In this document: positions 25,701 through 50,228 of the stretch, in pieces
How the letters are laid out: each line of letters opens with the position of its first letter
Position numbering within the stretch: the first letter of the stretch is position 1
NCBI GenBank assembly: GCA_012932295.1
Contig: JAAONU010000001.1
Span: 26,202,550 to 26,266,549 of the forward strand
Source of the DNA: Cyclina sinensis
Taxonomy: Eukaryota > Mollusca > Bivalvia > Venerida > Veneridae
Direction: 5' to 3'
Length of the DNA stretch: 64,000 nucleotides
Position numbers and translations under genes: made by a program
Notes under the pieces: generated by a model
What the model was told of the DNA's origin: nothing
The model's input: only the letters and a program-made list of their open reading frames with translations
The model's database searches: none

Positions 25701-28700
25701 CCAAAAGATCCTAACAGCATAGCGATTTTTAGGATATATTTTAATCAGATTGGTCTATGAAGATTTTGCACAATTTCTGTTCAAGTTAAGTCTAGTCAAC
25801 TTGCTTTTCTACTTTTCAAGTCATTGCATAACCCAGAATTTTCTGACAGACTAAAGAAAGACCACACTCTAGGGGTCACATCATGGCCCTCTTGTTTAGA
25901 TTAAACTCAACAATCTATATCTCCCTCTAAATGGATACACTGCAAGGATTGATAAGGAAGTAAGTGTTATAGGTCTAGTGTAAAAATATTTCTTAATAAT
26001 GAGGATTAATGCCAGAAAATTTCAAACAGGGTGACAAAAACACTTCACTGGAAATCGCCTTTTGTGATATCTCTAAGCAACAACATTAAAGAACAGAAGT
26101 CAATTTCAAAGAAAACTGAACATTGATTAACAAGAAAGAAACAAAATAAATAACTGTGATGACAATCGATCCAGAAAAGTTGTTCTCCAGAAATTAACTA
26201 AAACAATTTTGAGTACTTACAGAGAAGAATGATGTACAAAGGTAATCGTTGTCCGATGAATGTAAATATTCCCTGAGCATGCCAAAAGCTGTCAATGTCA
26301 GGCATCCAGTAGCTAACAGCTTCCACAAAAAGGCCATGCAGAATAACAGCAATCCATAGGAACTGGAATCGTCCACCAACACGCTGAGCTGGAATATATG
26401 GAGTTCCAATTATTAAAGGAAAAACTACTTTAATCAGCGACGCATCTATCAACAGCACCCTTGGGATTTACATTTACAACAAATGGGGTAAACTGATTTT
26501 CATCTTTTAAGCAAAGTGTTCTGTCTAAATCCTAGGGGTTTGAAACTGGAATCAAATCTGGCCAAGTCTATTTTGCAGTCCATGATGTTACAAGGCCTAT
26601 CAAGTTCTTGCCTGTCAGAAATCTCCTGTAAATCAACAGTCCCATTCTATGCCCACCACCGCTCTGCTTAGGCACTGATAAGTACAAAACAGTGCTGACA
26701 GAAGCTCTTTCCTCACATGAGATTCATGAAAATTCATTAACTGGTCCATAGTGATACTGTTGAGGAAAACATAAGCTCACAAGTTTCATCATAATTTTTA
26801 ACAAAAATGTAAGAATTGTCAGTTGCAAAAAATATCTAGCAGCATTTTAGTAGCCCATAAAACAAGAAATCGGTAGAACCTATGGATGCTCCCCAAATAA
26901 ATGCCAATTCCAAAAGGGCTATTGTTTAATATGTACTTTTTTTAAAGTATGAAAAATAACAAAGGGCAATAACTCCTAAATTATGCAAAATAGAGTTACG
27001 GTTCTTGACGCTGCACTTCTCCTCACAGAGATCTATCTACCAATAAAGTTTCATGTTAATATCTCTTATACTTTGTGAGATATGCCCCGGACAAAAAATT
27101 AGTATGAGAAATTTCAAAGGGCAATAACTCAAAAATTGATAAAGCAAGAGTTATGGTTCTTGTGCAATGCACTGCTCCTTAATGAGATCTAACTACGTAT
27201 GAAGTTTGGTCTTGATATCTCTCATAGTTTTTGTGTTATGCTCTGGACAAAATTATGACGGACGAACGGACAGAGGGGACGGACAGACGGACAAAGCAGC
27301 AACTATATGCTCGCCCTTTGGGGAGCATAACAAAAATAAACAGCTTGTCTTAAGAAGTCGATATATAAGTTTATTGAACAAAAAGACAAGATAAAAAAAA
27401 CCCTAAGAATTCCAGGATAACAATTTAAAAGTTATAAAATGCACTACATGTAAGTAACAATAAAAATAAAATTGAGAAACAGTGAAAAAAAATAATTTTA
27501 GCAAACATTCAATGTAAACTAATAATAATATTATTAATATATGACATTTATCTTATTTTCTTAAACAGTGAAAGACAACTGACTGAGACAGAAAAACAGA
27601 AATTTAATGCAAGCACTTAATTATGTTTATTTTCAGGTTCTGCACTGAAGTTTCATAACTACAATAACATGTTTGATACTCACCATGTATAAAAGTCAAG
27701 ATGGCACAAACGAAGCAGGTGAGTTCCATTCTCAGGAAATCTGGATGAAATTTGCTGATCTCTCCTGGACTACGGAAGCTCACAAACCAGCTCCAAAACT
27801 GAAATATACCAGTAACAACAAATTTGCAATACACTGAAATATTGTTCACCATAACACTGACTGACATAAATTGAATAAATGTCTTCCAGAAGAAAGTATT
27901 TCAATTATAGAATGCTTTTCCAAAAACTAGAACCACTAAACTAAGGAAGTCCATTAAAGTCCACAGAATAATAATCTCAGGAGAGGCTTGTATGTGGTCA
28001 GCTTTTAAATGCTGTGAAGCTTTATCTGTACCACATGGTTTATTCTGTTAAACAAATTCATAAAATCAAGTAAATTGTGTAATTCTAACATGATACTTAT
28101 GTGCAAAGATAACTTTTTATTTTCTTAACTTTCTGCAGAGTCTCAGAATTTCAGGTTAGTCAGAGTTAAGATCAAATACCTAAAATACGGTACACTTTTC
28201 TTAACATTCTACACTGTATTTACAGGAATCTGCTTTAGCTGTCATATGAACTACAGTATTTTTCAGCTAATAAAAAAGACACTTCTCCTTGTGCTCCTTG
28301 CACAGCCTGGCAGATATATATACACTGGTTAGGGTCTTAAATTTTTATGTTTGTCATATCTACCAGAAATTTCAGCTTAGCAAATTTTGGTTCTACCTAC
28401 AACTAAGGGATTACTGGGATGTTGTTTGTCCCACATCTGCAACTGGGTCAGTTATTAATTTGTCCTTTTTAAACAGACCTTAATTTTTGACATCTTTATC
28501 TATTGATTTTCTTTCATTATATTTGTTGTACTTTCAAGCAAGGTCATTCAAACAGAATGGTCTAGAAACGCGCTATATGAGTCCTTATCGCTGCAATTTA
28601 TCATGTCACACTATCAATTTTTTACCTATGAGTGATTATCATATTCGTGTAGATAACATGGTGCTGCACATTCTGGACAATGCTGTATAGAATTTGTACT

Positions 28701-30870
28701 GTACATTTGAAGCTTTTCAAAACTAAAAACAATAGCAAAGATTGAAATTCTAAAAACATGGTAGGCTTTAAAGCAGCTCGTTCACAGTAGAATGGTAGAA
28801 TTTAAACAAGTTATTTTCTACTCTCCCTTGTTACTGTTGGTGAAGTCTTTGTTTTCTGACCCAAAAAAATTGGCTTGCCTAGGTCACACTGCACGGGAAA
28901 ACGCATTTTTTCATAACGCCTACTTTGGGAATTCCAGTTAAATATAGAATACGGTATTCCTGAAGCAGGTGGTTGCTGTACCGCATGGCGTCTTCACCAG
29001 TCACAGCACAGGCATTTGTTTCATGGATAAATGTTCCGAACCACTCTATAACCAACATAGGGTATGTAGAGAATGAATCTGAGAGTCACTTTACTTCAGA
29101 CAGATTTTCTCTAATTTAAGCTGACAGATGCAATGTCACTCTTATTGTCTCTGATAGTTGAATCTGTTTTCTAAATAAAGCAATCAAAAACTCCATTCAA
29201 AGTAAAAACATTTTTTCCACTGCACCTCTGATTTTATCACTTGTTTACAAAAATTTTCATGACACAACTTCCAGTCTCTTACACAATATATAGAAATCAG
29301 ATATTAAATTGTTGAACCTCAATCTAACCATCTCAATCAAGTGTCAGATTTATTGTAAAAATAAACTGAAGTCTTTAGTGGACTTAATGTTTTTGTAATG
29401 GATCCTGTAGATAAAATCGAATCAGCAGATATACTTTCATTTTCAATACTATGGCAACACTTTGATTGCAAAGTTTGTAGGGACAATTTAAATCATGTTT
29501 GAAGTAGAGTAAAGTGACCCTAAGATTCATTCTTGTGTTCTTTTTTTTACCTTGTTTTGGTTATAGAGTGGTTTGGGACATTTATCCATGAAAAGAATGT
29601 CTGTGGTTTTTGGTCCAGTATTGAAATACAGATATTCTGTGAGCACATGCACTAATAGTGAATGTGATCAGTCATCTGCACACAAACGAAAATAGAAATT
29701 CTAAATTTAGGTTTTATACTGTTTGTAATGCTAAAGCCTATGATGGAGAAACTATCCATTTTTTTTTTTTTTTTACAATCACAAAATCTTGCATTGGGTG
29801 ACAATGCGTCTGTAGATGGGTCTTGATACACATCATACATACAGACAGTTAAATCCAACTTTTAGTCAATGGCCAAATGTAAACGAGCTGCTTTAAAAAT
29901 TATCCAAGTTAAAGTACAAAGTTAACATTTATTAAAAGTATGTTTCTACGAAAAAATTATTACATAGTACTGTATTATGTAAAAATTATTTTTTCACCTG
30001 AAATTTACATGTATCTCGAATAAATAACAAATATTTAATTAGTTTAAAAAAGCTCATGAAAAAGAACCCTGTTCTTTGCTAAAATATCTGTCAGGGGTAG
30101 ATTTTATCCCAACACAGTAAATAGGAAAAAAACAAAATTTATTGCAAATATATCAGATAATAAATTTTGTGCCTATTTAATGTGGAAATATGGTATTTAC
30201 CATTTCTCTTCAATAATTACTTGATCGATAAAATCATTACTTTTAAAATGATTTTAATATCTTTATAAAGTCGCTGTGTATTGGAGTCGTGATCAGCCCT
30301 GACAGAATAATTTCCAAAATTTGTCTGTTTGAATAACTTCCCTAATGTCATTAGCACCTGTCAAGTTTTTTTTTGTAAACAAACAATTTGGCTATTTCTC
30401 AATGATACTTATGTTTTTGTCATCTCTTACCAGAATCAAAAGTCGAGGTACACTGGGCAACAAAAAAATCAACCATTTTGAATGGTGTGAAAAAAGGATC
30501 TCTGAATTGAAGAACTATCACCAGTTTTTTGGGGTTCTTTTGCAATCTTATTACAACTAAAAAAATTCTACACCATGCCTTATAACCAGTCTGTCCAATA
30601 GTATCTGTCTGATTATTGGTTTCTAACTTTCCATAACACAAAGGAAGTTCAAAGTGACAGGGTCAGAAAACAACTTGATTCACAGTAAACATTATCGTCC
30701 GAAATTGTTTATAACCGAATACTTTTCACATCAATTTAAACACCTGAAACGTGGACAAATTTCAGTAGCAAGTATTTCCCAAAAAAAAAATACTTGTCAT
30801 CACTGAAAGAAATAAATGAAAACATATATCAATGCAAATTTACGTTTTGCTCTGTGCTTTGAGAGGCCAT
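10461..30870 (-). CDS. Conserved multi-pass membrane protein, ten coding exons (tentatively DUF7802 family)
   Basis: Joined on the minus strand from 30870-30844 (tentative first exon), 27798-27684, 26388-26221, 23196-23122, 17705-17483, 16718-16681, 16309-16145, 12208-12048 and 10715-10461, that is nine exons, plus any untranslated leader. All junctions are GT..AG and phases agree throughout: 1227 bases, 408 residues. About eight or nine hydrophobic segments span the chain, the last near residues 374-395. The most distinctive stretch is WTWHDTDPNIYDRHYWVPW (about 150-168), followed by TSYYFHA. I do not know a function; the pattern resembles a family annotated in invertebrates as DUF7802, recalled and not verified. 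The cluster of His, Asp and Trp residues beside membrane segments could bind a metal or ligand, which is inference. The gene is divergent from CCDC6. The call heading says ten because an additional 5' exon cannot be excluded; nine are supported. Confidence 0.8.
10752..11404 (-). mobile_element. Terminal-hairpin element in the last intron
   Basis: Left end on + is AACTAGAAC, then a hairpin GTGTCC (10762-10767) ATA GGACAC (10771-10776), then GATGCCCCCACT. The core holds two copies of a ~150-bp unit (GTGAAAAAATCAACAAAGGGCC at about 11018 and 11186). After the tract GACGGACGGACGGAC (near 11347) the right end is a strong hairpin, ATGCTCCCCAC-TTT-GTGGGAGCAT, followed by AAAA. The element is inserted in the intron between the last two exons and reads in the minus direction if the TCTAGTT end is taken as 3'. 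Confidence 0.75.
11442..11720. repeat. 46-bp direct duplication and an isolated element end
   Basis: AAAGGCATCCCTGCCAAATTACATTT occurs at 11442 and again at 11488, a 46-bp tandem duplication. At 11683-11715 the sequence AACAAGAGCTATCACTGAA, read on the minus strand, is the conserved hairpin-plus-CTCTTGTT element end also found near 13122, 50201 and 57624, without a visible partner here. Confidence 0.5.
12048..12208 (-). CDS. Membrane-protein gene exon (residues 272-324)
   Basis: Minus-strand acceptor TTTATTTTCCAG ends at 12209 and the donor is CAT then GTACGT. The exon enters in phase 1 and leaves in phase 0. It encodes WFLDEIMTEVILHYTFFVYL (one membrane segment) and then a hydrophilic loop with EPIGPCNETEP, whose NET is a possible N-glycosylation site on a non-cytoplasmic loop. 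Confidence 0.85.
12241..12522 (-). mobile_element. Short terminal-hairpin element (~280 bp)
   Basis: Left end is AACTAGATGG followed by the perfect 16-base palindrome GTGTTCAGCTGAACAC (12252-12267). GTGTCGCCCTT at 12270-12280 is matched with one difference by its inverted complement AAGGGTGACAC at 12506-12516 near the right end, just before AAAAAG. A short GACAGACGAACAGACAGAC tract precedes the right end. It sits close to an exon acceptor in the intron upstream of 12208. Confidence 0.7.
12661..12750. repeat. Perfect 30-bp tandem repeat, three copies
   Basis: CAGTAAAACATATATCCCAT plus CCCAGGAAGG is repeated three times without any difference, which implies recent expansion. Because 30 is a multiple of three the minus strand reads a repeated decapeptide, but there is no other sign of coding. 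Confidence 0.95.
12935..13112 (+). mobile_element. tRNA-derived SINE copy
   Basis: A-box-like TGGTCTAGTTGTTAAGGCTG lies near 12946 and B-box-like GAGTTTCAACC near 12999, at the spacing of an RNA polymerase III promoter. The tail GGTAAGGTGAACTGG..TTAATATTGCATTAAAC matches the tails at about 32595-32645 and 40655-40692. It resembles the V-SINE/RUDI type known in molluscs, named from memory. Confidence 0.65.
13118..13215 (-). mobile_element. Element 3' end module, reverse copy of the 50.1-50.2 kb end
   Basis: Read on the minus strand it gives GTGGGCATTATAGGTGGGCA.. GGGGTATGAATCATCTTTAG then TGATAGCTGTAGTT. The same order of words occurs on + at about 50125-50226. Only the end is recognisable; it abuts the tail of the preceding SINE. 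Confidence 0.6.
13836..13958. repeat. 41-bp tandem repeat, three copies
   Basis: Units starting at about 13836, 13877 and 13918 all read GCAGCACACAGAAATGGCAA or one-base variants, followed by CTAATCTGGAGAAATGATAAA. No coding role is seen. Confidence 0.9.
14339..14352 (+). repeat. Homopolymeric G tract (14 G)
   Basis: An unbroken run of 14 guanines next to a T-rich run. Length is prone to sequencing error. Confidence 0.8.
14560..14890 (+). repeat. ~155-bp repeat units, two copies and a partial
   Basis: The words GTGACCTTGGGGGTAGAGACC / GTGACCTTGACCTTGGGGGT, then CACATTGTCTCATAATGGTG, and AAGTTATTT..AAGCAGTTTAATAGTAA recur at 14614 and 14767. They are cores of the same dispersed repeat class found elsewhere in the window. 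Element ends are not clear. Confidence 0.6.
15400..15670 (+). mobile_element. Truncated element with GGTGAGCTAAAA right end
   Basis: Contains GTCTCTAGAGTGTTAACAAG and GACCTAGATTTTGATCCCAT, as in the 145-bp array of the element at 18259. It ends with GCTCAGGTGAGCTAAAAAAA at about 15654-15672. The left part is missing. Confidence 0.6.
16145..16309 (-). CDS. Membrane-protein gene exon (residues 217-270)
   Basis: Acceptor on minus is TTCGATGTTAG; entry and exit are phase 1. It encodes FPLGVVQFVFIYHPLHD and a strong membrane segment VCVMLLVVVYGLIIWMG, then a basic His-rich loop. I chose the GTAAGG donor after AGCAAAA; a weaker GTAAAG donor 18 bases earlier would keep the frame and shorten the loop by six residues. 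Confidence 0.85.
16681..16718 (-). CDS. Membrane-protein gene 38-bp microexon
   Basis: Found because the flanking exons do not match in phase (phase 2 out, phase 1 in). Minus strand reads ACATGTTTCTGTAG, then 38 bases, then GTACCAAAG. It encodes FEVTIDVKPVVT with split glycines at both sides and restores the frame exactly. Confidence 0.75.
16975..17260 (-). mobile_element. Fragment of a dispersed repeat
   Basis: Contains GCCATGATGTGACCCCTAGG, GACCCCAGGGACATAATTT and GGTAGAGGACCTCTAGATGA, words shared with the arrays at 20.3-22.6 kb and 24.4-25.3 kb. Its end words TTTTGGCCAAGTGGTATCAG and GAGGAGATGTCGTTTGAAT match 22745-22770. Open frames in it are incidental. Confidence 0.55.
17483..17705 (-). 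CDS. Membrane-protein gene exon (residues 130-202), conserved core
   Basis: Acceptor on minus TTTCTCACTTGCAG, donor GCAGG then GTAGGA; enters phase 1 and leaves phase 2. The exon carries the signature WTWHDTDPNIYDRHYWVPW followed by TSYYFHATFACSFTAVFHA. Three His and several Asp lie within about 25 residues, next to two hydrophobic segments. This is the best anchor for a family search. Confidence 0.9.
18259..20146 (-). mobile_element. Nested terminal-hairpin element with a ~145-bp array
   Basis: Left end AACAAGA, then hairpin GGGCCA (18266-18271) TGA TGGCCC (18275-18280), then GCTCACCTGAG. Right end is CTGTCAC (20118-20124) TAC GTGACAG (20128-20134), then GTGAGCTAAAAA. The core has about eleven units of 144-146 bp, each with CTGTGACCTAGTTTTTGA and GTGTTAACAAGGTTTTTC. 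A GACG tract of about 40 bp precedes the right end. Units near 18551-18900 are almost identical to those at 19135-19484, an offset of 584 bp or four units. Confidence 0.8.
20340..22520 (-). repeat. ~165-bp tandem array, about 14 units
   Basis: GGCGGGGCCATTTTTGACCC or GGCGGGGTC variants recur every 165 bp from about 20344 to 22504. Each unit includes AACTTGGTAGAGGTCCACTA and CTATATAACTCTATGTAAAA. Central units are nearly identical, while the first and last are more diverged, as expected for an array homogenised from its middle. It forms the core of the outer element at 17998-22880. Confidence 0.9.
23122..23196 (-). CDS. Membrane-protein gene exon (residues 105-128)
   Basis: 75 bases between minus-strand acceptor TTTGTTTCAG and donor GCAG then GTACTG; phase 1 in and out. 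Encodes AVFIYTASVAVAHSGMRWW plus AQPFA, the end of a membrane segment and a Trp-rich turn. Confidence 0.85.
23689..25463 (-). mobile_element. Terminal-hairpin element, diverged copy
   Basis: Left end AACAAGGAGGCTACTGGCCC then ACTCACCTTGC (about 23716-23726). Right end GCTCACCACAAGCTTCGC then AGGTGAGTTAAAAA. ACTCACCT and AGGTGAGT form the short inverted repeat. The core mixes AAGGTCAAGGTCATTTT units (24143) with units of the 165-bp type (GGGGCGGGGTCAATTTTGAC at about 24457). Confidence 0.65.
25560..25905 (+). mobile_element. Element remnant, opposite orientation
   Basis: Ends with GGGGTCACATCATGGCCCTC then TTGTTTAG (25877-25905), the inverted complement of the ACAAGAGGGYCATGATG left ends seen at 17998 and 18259. 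The rest is too diverged to read. Confidence 0.45.
26221..26388 (-). CDS. Membrane-protein gene exon (residues 49-103)
   Basis: Minus-strand acceptor CCATATATTCCAG, donor TTCTCT then GTAAGT; phase 1 in and out. Encodes QRVGGRFQFLWIAVILHG, a membrane segment, then VEAVSYWMPDIDSFWHAQG and the start of the next segment. The exon joins exon 23122-23196 with a split Tyr. Confidence 0.88.
26861..27334 (-). mobile_element. Terminal-hairpin element, complete-looking copy
   Basis: Left end AACAAGAAATCGGTAGAACC then ATGCTCCCCA. Right end TATATGCTCGCCC-TTT-GGGGAGCATAA. ATGCTCCCCA and TGGGGAGCAT are inverted complements. Two diverged core units share AAAGGGCAATAACTC (about 26961 and 27117). GACGGACGAACGGACAGAGG and GACGGACAGACGGAC precede the right end. 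Confidence 0.75.
27684..27798 (-). CDS. Membrane-protein gene exon (residues 10-47)
   Basis: Minus-strand acceptor GGTATATTTCAG, donor ACATG then GTGAGT; phase 0 in, phase 1 out. Encodes FWSWFVSFRSPGEISKFHPD then FLRMELTCFVCAILTFIH, the first membrane segment. Confidence 0.85.
27900..28766. other. Intron sequence, no recognised feature
   Basis: Intron between the tentative first exon and the exon at 27684-27798 of the minus-strand gene. Short open frames on the plus strand at 28289-28690 show no recognisable domain. Confidence 0.4.
28767..29897 (-). mobile_element. DNA-transposon-like element with TTTAAAGCAGCTCGTT ends
   Basis: Terminal inverted repeats are TTTAAAGCAGCTCGTT (from 28767) and its complement AACGAGCTGCTTTAAA (to 29897). 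The minus strand is homologous to the shorter copy at 33519-33983. This copy also contains a ~70-bp internal inverted pair: CATGGATAAATG..CCGAACCACT near 29021-29050 and its complement near 29568-29603. Thus part of the element is present twice in opposite orientation. A 1.1-kb length and short frames suggest it is non-autonomous. Confidence 0.7.
29898..30843. other. Intron sequence, no recognised feature
   Basis: AT-rich part of the first intron of the minus-strand gene. Nothing recognisable was found. Confidence 0.4.
30844..30870 (-). CDS. Tentative first coding exon of the membrane-protein gene
   Basis: Minus strand reads CAACAAAATGGCC, a good start context, then codons for MASQSTEQN and a GTAAATT donor in phase 0, which matches the phase-0 acceptor at 27798. 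The exon is short and not independently conserved to my eye, so it is the weakest part of the model. Confidence 0.45.
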
Positions 30871-31155
30871 TTTGTTGCAAACCCAATAATTTTACACCAG
30901 CTGGGCTTCGATCCCTGTGTACAAATCGCCTCACGGGGTGAGTATCCTTAACCCTTGAACTTTAAACCTGAATCGTAATATCGTACTTGTAAGAATCGCA
31001 TGGTTTTAGATTCAAAGGCTTCATTTCCAGGGAATTCTTTTTAAACTTTCATAAAAGAGTTTTTGAAGTAACGTTGGGATTACATAATGGAAAATTTGAC
31101 AAATAATTCAATACGAAGATAACAGCATAACAAAGTCAGTCATTTTGTGTAAACA
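30871..31155. promoter_or_regulatory. Presumed bidirectional promoter between the membrane-protein gene and CCDC6
   Basis: The 285 bp between the two divergent start codons must hold the 5' leader of CCDC6 and, if the first exon at 30844-30870 is right, that of the membrane-protein gene. No TATA box stands out. A short inverted pair CTCACGGGGTGAG lies at about 30931-30943. Confidence 0.4.
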
Positions 31156-48338
<17,183 letters not shown>

Positions 48339-48729
48339 GTACATTTTAACAAGGGAGGATACTGTAACAGCTTTATGTGCTTGCACTTCTACGAGGGAGT
48401 AACTTGTTCTAGCTAAATTAGCACTTCTGTTTTTGTGCCCTCATTGGCTTACCAGATCATCCATTCAGGAATGCACTAGTGATCCGCTTTGTTATCATGT
48501 TTTTGGTATAAAGTGTAGTATAAAGTGTCTTGTTTGGTGCTAAGTTGTTAGCAGATTTGTTTTTAGATATTTCTGAAACATTTATGATTCATAGGTTAGT
48601 TAGGAAGAGGGCATATATGCTTTATATTTGAAGTGATAAAAAAAAGTTATTTTTTGCTTAATTCCAGTTTTATTACTGTTTTTGATAGGAAATCATGTTG
48701 TAAATCAGTTTTACAAACATTTGACTTAT
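48339..48729 (+). other. CCDC6 3' UTR, proximal part
   Basis: Non-coding. No AATAAA was found before the element at 48730. The nearest canonical signals noticed lie much farther on, at 54397-54402, 54629-54634 and 54878-54883, so the 3' UTR is either long and includes elements or uses a variant signal. Confidence 0.4.
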
Positions 48730-50228
48730 CATTATATCCCCAGAAATGAAGTTTATTGGGGAAAATACAGATGGGCTTGTTGGTCAGTCTGTCGGTTTCA
48801 TGGTGCCTGGTTGATAACTCTTTAACAAGGCAATGGATTGTAATAAGTTTTGGTACACAGATCGTAACATCATAAAATACAAGACAAGTTCAAATTTGGC
48901 TTCTGACCACTAATCTTCACATAGTTATGGCCCTTTTTTTCTCCTTTTTAGCTTTTTAGCTTTTGTAATCCGCCTCTGTCCATCTTCATGCGTCATCAAC
49001 AATACCTTCAACAACATCTCCTCTGAAACCAATGACTGGATCTTGACTGAACTTCACAGGAATGATTCTTGGATGGTCCCCTATCAAACTTGTTCAAATG
49101 GTTCTGGTCTGTTGCATCAGGTCACAGGGCCAAGAAAGGAATTACAAAAATGCAAATTTCAAAAAACTTCTTGTTTGAAAACTGCAGAGTATCTGACAGT
49201 TAAAAAAAGTCGATATGTCTTGTTTGCTCTGTAAATTATTTACCCCTTGAAGGATTTTTTTCCCACTTGTCTCAAATATTCAACTCAACAAGGCAGTGTG
49301 CAGAACCCATGTTGCCCTTGTGTCAGGTCAAGGTCACATTCGAAGGTCAGACAATTTTCGTGTCCGCTCTGTAAATTTTATACCCTTTGAAGGATTTTCT
49401 TCAAACTTGGCTCAAATATTCACCTCATGATAGCAATATGCAGAACCCATGTTTACCTTGTACTAGCTCAAGGTCACACTTGAAGATCAAATTTTTAACA
49501 ATGAATTATAAGAAAAGGATTTTCGTCTAACTTCACCCAAATGTTCATCTCAACAAGGCAATGTGCATAACCCATATTGCCCTTTTGTCAGCTCAAAGTC
49601 AAGGTCACACTAAAAAGTTAGACAATTTTTTTGTCAGCTCTTTAAATCCTGTTCCCCTTGAAGGATTTTATTCAAACTTAGCTCAAGTGTGTCCCTGAAG
49701 AAGAGGATATGCAGAACTGGTGTTGAACTTGTGTTGCCGTTGTACTAGATCATGGTCAATGTCACACTTGAACATCGAATATTAGACAATCTAATGTAAG
49801 ACGAGGATTTTTTTCTTACTTGGCTGAATACATGATATTCTTTATTTTAGCTCATAATTTCTTTGTTTTAGTAAATTTGCAAAATCAAAGGTTATATTTA
49901 CCTGTTTCTTGATTTGATTATTCAAAATTTATTCATACCATTACCTATGAAGTGTTTTCTTTTTTTCCCCAACAAACACAACTATTTTATGCCACAAACG
50001 TTATTCCCTTTTCCTTGACCTTAAAATCACCTTGACCTTCAAGGGCAAGTTATAGAATTTTGCTTAAATTGCCATAACTTTGTTATAAATGGACAGATTT
50101 GATTCATAACTCTAGTTAAAAATAAGTGGGCATTATAGGTGGGCACTCCAAATACTTATATTACCCATATTTAGCATCAAGGTGGCAGCTGGGGGTATGA
50201 ATCACCTTTAGTGATAGCTCTAGTTTTA
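48730..50228 (+). mobile_element. Terminal-hairpin element(s) in the CCDC6 3' flank
   Basis: Left part TATCCCC..TTGGGGAAAATA (about 48734-48765), then GTCAGTCTGTCGGTTTCAT. Core with TGTGCAGAACCCAT units like those at 56.1-57.0 kb. Right end GGGGGTATGA (50191-50200), hairpin ATCAC (50201-50205) CTTTA GTGAT (50211-50215), then AGCTCTAGTTTT. The left hairpin does not match GGGGGTAT, so two elements may be fused or one is truncated by the other. Confidence 0.6.

Noticed and set aside
28880..29020. Minus-strand open stretch reading QEYRILYLTGIPKVG
   Set aside because: It lies inside the TTTAAAGCAGCTC element, is closed by a stop, and matches no transposase motif I know.
30895..30945. tRNA-like GGGCTTCGATCCCTG next to the tentative first exon
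   Set aside because: It resembles a B box but no A box or tRNA fold could be found at the right distance.
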